DNA from: Euryarchaeota archaeon UBA596
GTDB taxonomy: Archaea; Thermoplasmatota; Poseidoniia; Poseidoniales; Poseidoniaceae
Assembly (NCBI GenBank): GCA_002498205.1
Contig: DAGQ01000061.1
Location: 1-28,333, forward strand
Length of the DNA: 28,333 nucleotides
Direction: 5' to 3'
In this document: piece by piece, positions 7,766 through 16,021 of the stretch
Position numbering within the stretch: the first letter of the stretch is position 1
Layout: every line of letters starts with the position of its first letter
Translations under genes and position numbers: made by a program
The notes under the pieces: generated by a model
Told to the model about the DNA's origin: nothing
The model's input: only the letters and a program-made list of their open reading frames with translations
Database searches by the model: none

Positions 7766-10765
7766 ATGCTGAAGTTGGTAAGGACGTTATTTTGTTCTTT
7801 TCTTTTGGTAGCGATATTGCTAGGCGTTATTATATCACCAATGATGTCGCAAAGTTCTATTCTCGAAGATTCAGCGCATAGTTTACGTTATTCAAGTCCA
7901 ATTCAAGCAACAATTTCACCTACTTCAGGTTGGACTAGTGGTGGTGAAGAAATTGTCATCTATGGCAGCGGTTTCATGGATTTGGCATTCACTAATACAA
8001 CCTATGACGGAATCAATCATCAATGGGCAAAATCAACGGCAAACTATGCTGACCAATCCGGTCAAGAAAATTCCATAGTGGTAGATTCTAATGGGCATGT
8101 TCATATCGTATCTGCTGCAGGTGATAATTACGATTTCATTCACAGTGTGTATGATGGAAGTTCATGGTCTGTGACTAGTATCAAGGGCTGTGAAGGCTCG
8201 TATTGCTGGGATACTCACATGGTGATTGATGACAACGATCATCTTCACGTAGCGTACTCAACAGGCAACAATTACATCATTTACATGAATTTTGATGGCA
8301 CTACATGGTCATGGTCTCAAATATCTTCAAGCGGCAAAGTAGGGCCGGTTGGCATAGCAGTTGATTCGAATAATAATCCACATGTTTCGTATTCTGCATA
8401 TGGCTCTTATTGTGGCAATGGGCTAATGTTAGCATCGTTTGATGGTGTTGATTGGACTTCTCAAACTGTTAAATCTGGTAGTAATCGCGGTTGCAGTTCG
8501 GCAATAGTAATAGAAGATGATGACCAAATAAATATAGCATATCAAAATCGAGATTCTTCAAAATTAAATTTCGTTACTGGCAATGGTGTTTCACCATGGT
8601 CAAGTGACTATGCAGTAGATTTCGGAAACCCAGCTAGTAGCCTGTACCCTGGTTATTACTCTTCGATGGCTGTGGATCATCAAGGACAGTTCCACATCGC
8701 TCATTACGATAGCAAAGAAGAAGACTTGAGATACTCAACCGGTGCGCCAAATGGTCAATGGACTACTACCATTGTTGACTCGGGAGGTAATACAGGCCGC
8801 AATCCTGCAATCGCCATTGATGTCGCGGGCGACCCTCACATCGTTTATCATTCATGGGCAGGATGGGATTTGAAATATGCTACATTGAATCCAAGTTCAC
8901 CTGATTGGCAAGTGAGTAATGTAGAGACCGCTGGCAGTGTAGGTGATTCAAGTTCAATATTTATCGATGACACGGGAATTATCCACATTGCATATAGTGA
9001 TGATACCAATAATGTTCTCAGGTATGCTACCAAAAATTCCGGTGTTTCTGTCACTAACGAGATAACAGTTCAATTCGGTCAATTTGGCTATGCAACCGGA
9101 GAGTTAGTCGATGATTCGACAATAGTAGTTAACACACCTGTTGCCAGCCAAGCAGACACAATCACCCTCTCTTTATGGGACAAGGATGGTATCGAACACC
9201 AACTGTCTTCTACTTTTGAATTCATTTCTCAGGATGATTTAGACAACGATGGTGTACTCAATGCTAACGATGATTGTCCAAATGATGCTGGTACTTCGAC
9301 ACAAGATTTGACTGGCTGTCCAGATGATGATGGAGATGGTTACAGTAATTCAGGTGACGCATTCCCTAGTGATTCCAGTGAAAATTCCGATAGCGATGGT
9401 GACGGAGTTGGTGATAACGCTGATGCATTACCTAATGATGCCAGTGAAACAGTAGATAGTGACGGTGATGGTGTTGGTGATAATAGTGATGCGTTTCCTA
9501 ATGATTCGAGCGAAAATACCGATAGTGATGGTGACGGTGTTGGCGATAATAGCGACGCTTTTCCTTCAAATCCTTATGAGCAATATGATTCAGATGGAGA
9601 TGGAGTTGGAGATAACTCAGATGCTTTTCCTAATAACGCAGAGGAAACTACTGATTCAGATGGAGATGGAGTTGGAGATAATAGCGACGCTTTTCCGATG
9701 AATGCATTTGAGATATTTGACTCAGATGGAGATGGAGTTGGAGATAATAGCGACGCTTTCCCTAATGATGCAAATGAAACATTAGATAGTGATGGTGATG
9801 GCATAGGAGACCTCAATGACCTTTGCAACAATACAATGCAAAATAATTCAGTTGATACTGACGGCTGTTCACTACAACAGCTCAACAATGATACCAACGA
9901 AACAGATGATACACAGGGTAATCAGACTAATGCCACAGATAATACAAATCAAACTGAAGAATCTGTAGACGCCGATGGAGATGGAGTTATTGATGAAAAT
10001 GATCTTTGTCCAAACACACCTTGGGATGTATTAGTTGATCTTGAGGGATGCTCAATTACGAATCAAGAGGAAATTATTGAAACAGAGGAAGATGGGAATT
10101 TTGCGAATAAATTATTGAGTGGTGAGCCTGCAGCGGTTGCTTCTACTGTTGGAGTAAGTGCCATATTAATTGCATTAATTGGATTCTTACAATCTAATAT
10201 GATTGCTGCAATGTTACCTGAAACCCTAAGAGGGTTACAATTTTTAAAGAGAAAAACCAAACTTAATTCTGAAGAAAGACGCGAATTAATTCATCTTCAA
10301 TCTGTTGTTCAAGCATATTCCAGTGAAACTAAATTATTAGATGATGAATTAAGAGTTTTAGCAGCAGATGTTAATGCTCGCTATACAAACAAGGAATTAA
10401 AAAAGAATACAAGAGAATTATTGATGACTTTAATTAGAGATTTAAGAAATATGGAGTCAAGAGAACTATCTGAAATAGCATTCAATGATAGTTATTTTGG
10501 ATTATTAGGTACTATAGATACTAAACAAAGGTCACAAAAATTACAAGAAGATTTAGCAATGAGAAGTGTTGATTCTAGATTTGAAAAAGTAATTGATGAA
10601 GAACAAAAACTTTTCAATAATTTGAATAAACATATTCCTGGAGTAAATATGAGAGGAGTAATAAACCAAAAAGATGGTCATGAATATATTGAATGGCCAG
10701 TATCTAGTGGAAGATGGTATATTAGAAATAAAGATACAAATGAATGGTATGAGTGGAAGGGTTAA
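7766..10765 (+). CDS. Giant surface protein: TIG domain with nested beta-propeller, thrombospondin type 3 repeats, TM helix, cytoplasmic tail
   Basis: About 999 residues. A signal peptide or anchor (KLVRTLFCSFLLVAILLGVI) is followed by the first half of an IPT/TIG domain (ISPTSGWTSGGEEIVIYGSGF). Next come seven repeats of the form (I/V)xxDxxGxxHIxY, with cores from about 8081 to 8961 and a mean spacing near 49 residues, consistent with a seven-bladed propeller. The rest of the TIG domain follows (ITVQFGQFGYATG through LSSTFEFI). Then come calcium-binding thrombospondin type 3 repeats (about 9240-10060), a transmembrane helix (VASTVGVSAILIALIGFLQS), a charged helical cytoplasmic region and a Trp-rich end (YIEWPVSSGRWYIR). 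It is probably an envelope adhesin or sensor. The 5' two-thirds is visibly richer in G+C than the 3' third. ATG 7766 is preferred to TTG 7742. Confidence 0.88.
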   Translation: MLKLVRTLFCSFLLVAILLGVIISPMMSQSSILEDSAHSLRYSSPIQATISPTSGWTSGGEEIVIYGSGFMDLAFTNTTYDGINHQWAKSTANYADQSGQENSIVVDSNGHVHIVSAAGDNYDFIHSVYDGSSWSVTSIKGCEGSYCWDTHMVIDDNDHLHVAYSTGNNYIIYMNFDGTTWSWSQISSSGKVGPVGIAVDSNNNPHVSYSAYGSYCGNGLMLASFDGVDWTSQTVKSGSNRGCSSAIVIEDDDQINIAYQNRDSSKLNFVTGNGVSPWSSDYAVDFGNPASSLYPGYYSSMAVDHQGQFHIAHYDSKEEDLRYSTGAPNGQWTTTIVDSGGNTGRNPAIAIDVAGDPHIVYHSWAGWDLKYATLNPSSPDWQVSNVETAGSVGDSSSIFIDDTGIIHIAYSDDTNNVLRYATKNSGVSVTNEITVQFGQFGYATGELVDDSTIVVNTPVASQADTITLSLWDKDGIEHQLSSTFEFISQDDLDNDGVLNANDDCPNDAGTSTQDLTGCPDDDGDGYSNSGDAFPSDSSENSDSDGDGVGDNADALPNDASETVDSDGDGVGDNSDAFPNDSSENTDSDGDGVGDNSDAFPSNPYEQYDSDGDGVGDNSDAFPNNAEETTDSDGDGVGDNSDAFPMNAFEIFDSDGDGVGDNSDAFPNDANETLDSDGDGIGDLNDLCNNTMQNNSVDTDGCSLQQLNNDTNETDDTQGNQTNATDNTNQTEESVDADGDGVIDENDLCPNTPWDVLVDLEGCSITNQEEIIETEEDGNFANKLLSGEPAAVASTVGVSAILIALIGFLQSNMIAAMLPETLRGLQFLKRKTKLNSEERRELIHLQSVVQAYSSETKLLDDELRVLAADVNARYTNKELKKNTRELLMTLIRDLRNMESRELSEIAFNDSYFGLLGTIDTKQRSQKLQEDLAMRSVDSRFEKVIDEEQKLFNNLNKHIPGVNMRGVINQKDGHEYIEWPVSSGRWYIRNKDTNEWYEWKG
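9323..9850 (+). repeat. 66-bp in-frame tandem repeat (22-residue thrombospondin type 3 units)
   Basis: Eight units start at 9323, 9389, 9455, 9521, 9587, 9653, 9719 and 9785, exactly 66 bases apart. Each encodes a 22-residue unit with consensus DSDGDGVGDNSDAFP plus seven variable residues; the first and last are divergent. The Asp-rich core is the calcium-binding loop of thrombospondin type 3 repeats. Units from 9587 to 9785 use GGA glycine codons and are nearly identical over about 40 bases; the earlier ones use GGT/GGC. This indicates recent unit duplication or conversion. Confidence 0.92.
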
Positions 10766-10790
10766 TAGAAATTTAATTTATCCAAATCAT

Positions 10791-11504
10791 ATGGCTAGTA
10801 TGCTTGGTTCTTCTGTAGTGATACTTACAGGGGCTGGGATATCGGCAGAATCGGGAGTTAGTACATTCAGAGATAACGATGGCTTATGGGAAGAACATAG
10901 AATCGAAGATGTCGCAACACCACATGCATGGGAAAGTAATCCAGAGTTAGTTTGGCATTTTTATCAAACCAGAAGAAGACAATTATTGGAAGTAAAACCT
11001 AATCCCGCTCATTATGCATTATCTAAGCTTGAAGACGGGGTTAAAGAATTTACTTTAATTACTCAAAATGTGGATGATTTACACGAAAGAGGAGGTAGTT
11101 CTAATGTTATTCATATGCATGGAAGATTACGTACATTACGTTGTGAAGTCAGTAAGAAATATGAGGAAAGAATGGAAGAAGAGGATCTACAGAATGATTT
11201 TCTCTTTTGCACATGTTGTGCTGAACCCAATCGTGTAAGACCTGATATTGTATGGTTTGGAGAAATGCCAATGCACCTAGAGGAAATTTATGAAGCCATT
11301 GAAAGGTGTGATTATTTCATGGTAATTGGAAGTTCAGGGCATGTATATCCTGCTGCTGGTTTAGTTAATGTTGCTCATTCTTGTGGTGCAAAAACAATTT
11401 TAGTTAATTTTGAACCTCCTGCCAATGCTTTTGCTTTTGATGAAATTCACTTAGGAAAAGCAGGTGAAATTTTACCTGATTTGGTTAATTCTTGGTTAGA
11501 GTAA
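10791..11504 (+). CDS. cobB: NAD-dependent protein deacylase, class III sirtuin (CobB-like)
   Basis: This is a Sir2-family enzyme. Visible are the NAD-binding GAGISAESGVSTFRD motif, TQNVDDLHERGG, the catalytic His in HMHGRL (H110), and GSSGHVYPAAGL. Y58 and R61 (FYQTRRRQ) are the Tyr-x-x-Arg pair that in class III sirtuins (SIRT5, E. coli CobB) binds succinyl/malonyl groups, so desuccinylase or demalonylase activity is predicted beside deacetylation. The zinc-site cysteines (C118, then C140-T-C142-C143) follow the CobB pattern rather than two CxxC pairs. The frame extends upstream into the surface-protein gene; ATG 10791 (or 10800), just after that gene's stop, is the sensible start. It gives 237 residues, normal for CobB. 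It ends four bases before the convergent suf operon. Confidence 0.93.
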   Translation: MASMLGSSVVILTGAGISAESGVSTFRDNDGLWEEHRIEDVATPHAWESNPELVWHFYQTRRRQLLEVKPNPAHYALSKLEDGVKEFTLITQNVDDLHERGGSSNVIHMHGRLRTLRCEVSKKYEERMEEEDLQNDFLFCTCCAEPNRVRPDIVWFGEMPMHLEEIYEAIERCDYFMVIGSSGHVYPAAGLVNVAHSCGAKTILVNFEPPANAFAFDEIHLGKAGEILPDLVNSWLE

Positions 11505-11508
11505 ATAA

Positions 11509-11823
11509 TTACCAAATTCCCATATCCATTCTTGCATCTTCTGAAGCATGAATTTTTGGATCCCACCTTGGAGTCCAGACTAAATTTACATGAGCATCTG
11601 AAACACCATCTACAGATAAAATCGCTCTGTGAGCTGCAGCCATAATCTCTGGAGCTACTGGACATCCAGGCGAGGTTAGGGTTAAATCAATCTCACAGAA
11701 TAATCCCTCATCTTTAGAATCAAAACGGACAGCATAAACTAATCCTAATTCTTGAATTGAAATTCCTAACTCTGGATCTTCAACCATCTGTAATGCTTCT
11801 CTTATCTCTTCTTCTTCAACCAT
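11509..11823 (-). CDS. sufT: SufT / MIP18-family (DUF59) Fe-S assembly factor
   Basis: This 104-residue single-domain protein belongs to the MIP18/DUF59 family. Visible features are an N-terminal VEDPELGISIQELGLVY block and the conserved cysteine loop LTSPGCPVAP. Family members help deliver or mature Fe-S clusters. It is the last gene of the suf operon. ATG 11823 is chosen over the adjacent TTG because GGTGA lies four bases upstream, overlapping the stop of sufE. The initiation region (GGTGATTTGATG) is identical to that of sufE. Confidence 0.9.
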   Translation of the reverse strand: MVEEEEIREALQMVEDPELGISIQELGLVYAVRFDSKDEGLFCEIDLTLTSPGCPVAPEIMAAAHRAILSVDGVSDAHVNLVWTPRWDPKIHASEDARMDMGIW

Positions 11824-11827
11824 CAAA

Positions 11828-12244
11828 TCACCCTAATTGTTCTCTTGCATCATCTTGAATCCTCATAAACATATTTAGAAAGCCGTTCGCCCGATTTGGT
11901 GTAAGTGTTTCTAAAACTTTCATTTCAGAAACAAAGTTTGGTGAAAAACCTGTAACTTCCTCTGGAGTTAATCCTTCTAATACGATTGCTGTTATTGACA
12001 TCAAACCTTGAATAATTTGAGAGTCCGAACTTCCTCTTAAATGGAATCCATTTTCACTAAATTCAACAATAATATGAGCTTCAGATTGACAGCCTACAAC
12101 TCTTGTTTTATTTGTCCATTCTGAAACATCTAATTCATCAATTTCTGTTGCATATTCAAATAGCATTTCATATCTTTCCATTTGATCTAAAGCCTCTGAA
12201 AAGTCATCAATAATTTCTTGAACTTTTTCTGGCCATTTACTCAT
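11828..12244 (-). CDS. sufE: SufE sulfur-acceptor protein
   Basis: SufE accepts persulfide sulfur from SufS and passes it to the SufBCD scaffold. The active-site cysteine is in RVVGCQSEAH (C52). The C-terminal SPNFVSEM and TPNRANGFLNMF blocks match the family. At 138 residues it is of normal length. ATG 12244 follows GGTGA with a 4-base spacer; the stop of sufS lies just upstream. SufE beside a group II SufS is the bacterial arrangement; many archaea carry only SufB and SufC, so transfer from bacteria is likely. Confidence 0.92.
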   Translation of the reverse strand: MSKWPEKVQEIIDDFSEALDQMERYEMLFEYATEIDELDVSEWTNKTRVVGCQSEAHIIVEFSENGFHLRGSSDSQIIQGLMSITAIVLEGLTPEEVTGFSPNFVSEMKVLETLTPNRANGFLNMFMRIQDDAREQLG

Positions 12245-12252
12245 CAAATCAC

Positions 12253-13488
12253 CTATGCAAAACGCTCAACAATTGTCTTCAATGCATCAACAAATGCATT
12301 TGATTCTTCTAAAGTATTGTAAAAATAAAATGATGCTCTATTTGTTGCTGTAACATCTAATCTCCTCATTAGTGGTTGAGCACAATGGTGACCTGTTCTA
12401 ACTGCAATACCCATAGAATCAAGCATTCGAGCAATATCTTCTGCATGTAATGATTCGTGTAAAAATGAAACTACGCCACTCACATCATCCTTAGAATGAT
12501 CTCCATAGATTTTAATTCCGGGGATTTTTCTTAAACCATCAGCAGCATTTTTAGCTAATTTAAGCGTATGCTTGTGGGCAGCATCCATATCTAATTTCCT
12601 CATCCAATTAATTGCTGCAGACCAACCTATTGCTTCAGCTATGCGTGGTGTTCCCGCTTCAAATCTATGTTCATTTTCCTGATAAATTGAATATTCCTTG
12701 AATACTTCCGTAATCATATCTCCACCTCCAACCACTGGCTCCATCTCTTCAAAAATTCCTGGTGAAATTAGTAATGCTCCAATTCCAGTAGGACCACACA
12801 TTTTATGACTGGTAACTGCTAAAAAATCAGCGTTTAGTTTCTCCATATCTAATTTTTCATGTGCGGCTGCTTGGGCACAATCTAATATTATTTTAGCACC
12901 GGAATCATGTGCTAATTTTACCAAATTTTCGACAGGATTTCTTGTACCTAACACATTTGAGGTATGTATAATACAAGCTAATTTTGCACCTTTTATTTTT
13001 GAAATATAATCATCTAAATCCAATTCATATGTTTCTGGATTTACATCAACCCAACGTAACTCTAAATTTTTCTCTTTTGCAAGCATTTGCCAAGGGACTA
13101 TATTTGAATGATGTTCCATTTCAGTTAAAACAATAGCATCACCAGAATTTAAGTTCACTTTACCCCAACCCAGAGCACATAAATTCAACGCATCAGTTGT
13201 ACCGCTGGTAAAAAGCACCATTCCACCAGTTGGTAAACCAAACCAATCAGCAACTGATTGTCGTGCTAATTCAAAAGCTTCTGTTGCTTCACCAGACAAT
13301 GTATGTACGGCACGATGAACATTAGAATTATATCCCGTATAATATTCATTCATTGCATCGATTACAGAACTAGGTTTTTGAGATGTTGCCGCATTATCAA
13401 GATAAATTAATTTCTTTCCATTCGGCAAAATTCGTTCTAATATTGGAAATTGAGATCTTGCTTCACTCATATCTGAAATTAAATCCAT
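12253..13488 (-). CDS. sufS: SufS group II cysteine desulfurase
   Basis: This PLP enzyme removes sulfur from cysteine for Fe-S assembly. It shows the EMEHHSNIVPW motif, the PLP lysine in TSHKMCGPTGIGAL, and the catalytic cysteine within RTGHHCAQPLMRR (C369 from ATG 13488). This RxGHHCAQP form is the group II (SufS/CsdA) type. It is about 411 residues, as expected. A TTG at 13497, overlapping sufD by eight bases and preceded by AGGT, is an alternative start. It lies between sufD and sufE in a continuous operon. Confidence 0.95.
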   Translation of the reverse strand: MDLISDMSEARSQFPILERILPNGKKLIYLDNAATSQKPSSVIDAMNEYYTGYNSNVHRAVHTLSGEATEAFELARQSVADWFGLPTGGMVLFTSGTTDALNLCALGWGKVNLNSGDAIVLTEMEHHSNIVPWQMLAKEKNLELRWVDVNPETYELDLDDYISKIKGAKLACIIHTSNVLGTRNPVENLVKLAHDSGAKIILDCAQAAAHEKLDMEKLNADFLAVTSHKMCGPTGIGALLISPGIFEEMEPVVGGGDMITEVFKEYSIYQENEHRFEAGTPRIAEAIGWSAAINWMRKLDMDAAHKHTLKLAKNAADGLRKIPGIKIYGDHSKDDVSGVVSFLHESLHAEDIARMLDSMGIAVRTGHHCAQPLMRRLDVTATNRASFYFYNTLEESNAFVDALKTIVERFA

Positions 13489-13489
13489 A

Positions 13490-14596
13490 TTATGCAACCA
13501 ACCTGCAATCTAAATGCACTAAAAGCCTTGCTTGAGCCCATTCAATTAATTTCTTACTTGGAAAGTCATCAAAAATAGACATCAAAAATCCTTCAACAAT
13601 CAAAGCTTTAGATTCTTCCAAATTTAGTCCTCTACTCCTAAGATAGAATAATTGATTCTCATCAATCGGTGCACTTGAAGCTCCATGTGCTGCTAGAACA
13701 TCATTTGCTAATACTTCTAACTCTGGAATAGAATTTGCTCTAGCACTCTCTGACAATAAGAGATTTAGAAATTTTTGACCTGCATCTGTATTTTGTGCCC
13801 CTTCATTAATGATTAATTTACCAGTTGTCGTATTTTTACTTGAGTCATCACAGATTGTATGGGCAGTCACTCTACTGTTACTATTTCCTGATTCGTGAAT
13901 AATTCTCAAATGAATGTCATCACTTCTTTTATCAACGCCATGAATTGCTATTTTTTGGTTATAAGTTACACCCTTTCCTTGGATTAATGCTCGAATATCT
14001 GATTTACACTTCGAACCACCCAATGATAATGTTGCAGAGTACATTTCAACATCACGATCTAAAGTGAAGTTTTCAGCACGTAAAAGAGATGATTCTACAC
14101 TCATTTGATTAATCAATAAATCAGAAAAATTAGAATTTGATTTTAAATTCCCTTCTCTCAATAATCCAAACCATTCCGCATCTCCTTGAATAGATGTTAT
14201 AAGTTCTAATTTACTATTTGAAAGATTTTCTATTACCAAATGGAATGCCGAAACATATCCTGAAACATTTAATTCTAAAAATAAGGGTTGTTCAAGACTC
14301 ATATTTTTTGGAATTGAAATTTTATAGTAATTACCACCACATAAAGCTCTAATAAATGAGGCTGAAATTTCTGGATCATTTACACTAATTTCGCTATCTA
14401 ATTTTAATTTTTCCAAACTAATTTGTTCAGGTTTTGTCCCGTCAAGTAAACTTAATTTTGCTTTGGGAAACATTACATCTTGAGGAATTTTTGAATGCAT
14501 ACCTAAAGGATGTATTTTTTTCCAAGGAGTATATCTCCAAAGATGTTCTGAATTACTAGGTTCGCTATGTTCAAGGTATTTTCCTGCAACGTCCAA
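13490..14596 (-). CDS. sufD: SufD, FeS cluster assembly scaffold subunit
   Basis: This SufBD-family beta-helix protein pairs with SufB and SufC. The C-terminal block reads LFYLRSRGLNLEESKALIVEGF (residue pattern shared with SufB), preceded by AHGASSAPIDENQ, which matches the family HG(A)(S/T) segment. Conservation at the N-terminus is weak, as usual for SufD. The frame is open up to TTG 14632, inside sufB. I favour TTG 14596, because GGTGAGGTG, overlapping the sufB stop, sits six bases upstream and the resulting protein (DVAGKYLEH...) begins just before the typical WRYTPWKK segment. GTG 14605 is also possible. Confidence 0.9.
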   Translation of the reverse strand: MDVAGKYLEHSEPSNSEHLWRYTPWKKIHPLGMHSKIPQDVMFPKAKLSLLDGTKPEQISLEKLKLDSEISVNDPEISASFIRALCGGNYYKISIPKNMSLEQPLFLELNVSGYVSAFHLVIENLSNSKLELITSIQGDAEWFGLLREGNLKSNSNFSDLLINQMSVESSLLRAENFTLDRDVEMYSATLSLGGSKCKSDIRALIQGKGVTYNQKIAIHGVDKRSDDIHLRIIHESGNSNSRVTAHTICDDSSKNTTTGKLIINEGAQNTDAGQKFLNLLLSESARANSIPELEVLANDVLAAHGASSAPIDENQLFYLRSRGLNLEESKALIVEGFLMSIFDDFPSKKLIEWAQARLLVHLDCRLVA

Positions 14597-14606
14597 AAAG
14601 AACACC

Positions 14607-16019
14607 TCACCCAATTGATCCTTCCATCTCAATCTCTAAAAGTCTGTTTAATTCGACTGCATATTCCATTGGTAATTCCCTTGTAAATGGCTCAAAAAAT
14701 CCATTAACAACCATAGACATTGCTTCTTGTTCAGTATGTCCTCTACTCATCAAATAGAATAATTGCTCTTCTGAAACTTTTGCAACACTGGCCTCATGTT
14801 GTATATCAAAAGTTGAATTTGAAACTTCCATTGTTGGATAAGTATCTGATTGACTTTCTTCATCGAGCAACAGAGCATCACAGATTACATTTGACTTACA
14901 ATTATTTGCTTTTTTAGATACTTTCACTAATCCTCGATAAGAGGAACGCCCTCCATTTTTAGAAATTGATTTTGATAAAATATTACTTGTTGTATTGCTT
15001 GCAAGATGATGTATCTTTGATCCTGCATCTTGGTGCATACCTTCACTAGCATAAGCCACAGAAATTATTTCAGCGTGTGAACCTTTACCTTTCAATATCA
15101 CTGCAGGATATTTCATTGTCAATTTAGAACCAATATTTCCATCAATCCATTCAATAGTTGAATTTTCATGAGCAAGACCTCTTTTCGTGACTAAATTATA
15201 TACATTATTTGACCAGTTTTGAACTGTTGAATATCTAATTTTTGCATTTTTATGTGCGATTAGTTCGACAACTGCTGAGTGCAGAGACTCTGTAGAATAA
15301 GTTGGAGCTGTACATCCTTCAACATAATTAATTGAAGAATCTTCATCTGCAATTATTAATGTTCTTTCAAATTGGCCCATATTTTTTGCATTTATTCTGA
15401 AATATGCTTGTACGGGCATCTCTACATGAACTCCTTTTGGCACGTAGATAAATGATCCACCAGACCAAACAGCAGTATCCAATGCAGCAAATTTATTATC
15501 CGCATATGGTACTACCGAACAAAAATATTCTTTTACTAGTTCTTCATGTTCCTTTAATCCTGTATCCATATCCAAGAAAATTACACCTTGAGATTCTAAA
15601 TCTTCTCTAATTGAATGATAAACTGCTTCTGATTCGTATTGTGCTGTTACTCCACCCAACCACTTTTGTTCTGCTTCGGGGATTCCTAGTCTATCAAATG
15701 TATTCTTAATTTCTTCAGGAACGTCATCCCAGTCTTTTTCAGTCTTTCCACTTGATTTTAGAAAATATATAATTGATTCAAAATCGATACCATTTAGCAT
15801 TTCATTATTACCCCAATCGGGCATTGGCCTTTTCAAAAAATGATGATATGCTTTTACTCTTAATTCAGTCATCCACTCTGGCTCATTTTTTAATGCACTA
15901 ATATCCCTTACGACTTGTTCACTCAATCCTTTGTCAAACTTTGTAACTGCGGTTTCTGAATCACTAAATCCATATTTATATTCTGAAACTATTTCTTCTG
16001 GTTTAAGTTCTTCTTTCAT
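14607..16019 (-). CDS. sufB: SufB, FeS cluster assembly scaffold subunit
   Basis: This is the core scaffold of the SufBC2D complex, on which the cluster is built. The sequence is strongly family-like: YSDSETAVTKF-type N-terminus, SGGSFIYVPKGVHVEMPVQAYF, NYVEGCTAP with its conserved cysteine, the long beta-helix, and LFYLMSRGHTEQEAMSMVVNGF near the C-terminus. It is 470 residues, the usual length. ATG 16019 is chosen because GGAGGT at 16026-16031, inside the end of sufC, lies six bases upstream. The frame itself extends a few codons into sufC. Confidence 0.97.
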   Translation of the reverse strand: MKEELKPEEIVSEYKYGFSDSETAVTKFDKGLSEQVVRDISALKNEPEWMTELRVKAYHHFLKRPMPDWGNNEMLNGIDFESIIYFLKSSGKTEKDWDDVPEEIKNTFDRLGIPEAEQKWLGGVTAQYESEAVYHSIREDLESQGVIFLDMDTGLKEHEELVKEYFCSVVPYADNKFAALDTAVWSGGSFIYVPKGVHVEMPVQAYFRINAKNMGQFERTLIIADEDSSINYVEGCTAPTYSTESLHSAVVELIAHKNAKIRYSTVQNWSNNVYNLVTKRGLAHENSTIEWIDGNIGSKLTMKYPAVILKGKGSHAEIISVAYASEGMHQDAGSKIHHLASNTTSNILSKSISKNGGRSSYRGLVKVSKKANNCKSNVICDALLLDEESQSDTYPTMEVSNSTFDIQHEASVAKVSEEQLFYLMSRGHTEQEAMSMVVNGFFEPFTRELPMEYAVELNRLLEIEMEGSIG

Positions 16020-16021
16020 AA

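Noticed and set aside
9323..9850. Possible CRISPR array because of the regular spacing
   Set aside because: The units are in-frame, 66 bases long, contiguous and encode thrombospondin type 3 repeats; there are no unique spacers and no cas genes.
9459..9897. Open frames on both strands within the 66-bp repeats
   Set aside because: They are byproducts of the repeat; the peptides are repetitive (for example runs of SPTPSPSES) and lie over a clearly coding frame.
10674..10790. N-terminal extension of the sirtuin into the preceding gene
   Set aside because: The extra residues are out-of-frame translation of the surface-protein end; the Sir2 fold begins at ATG 10791.
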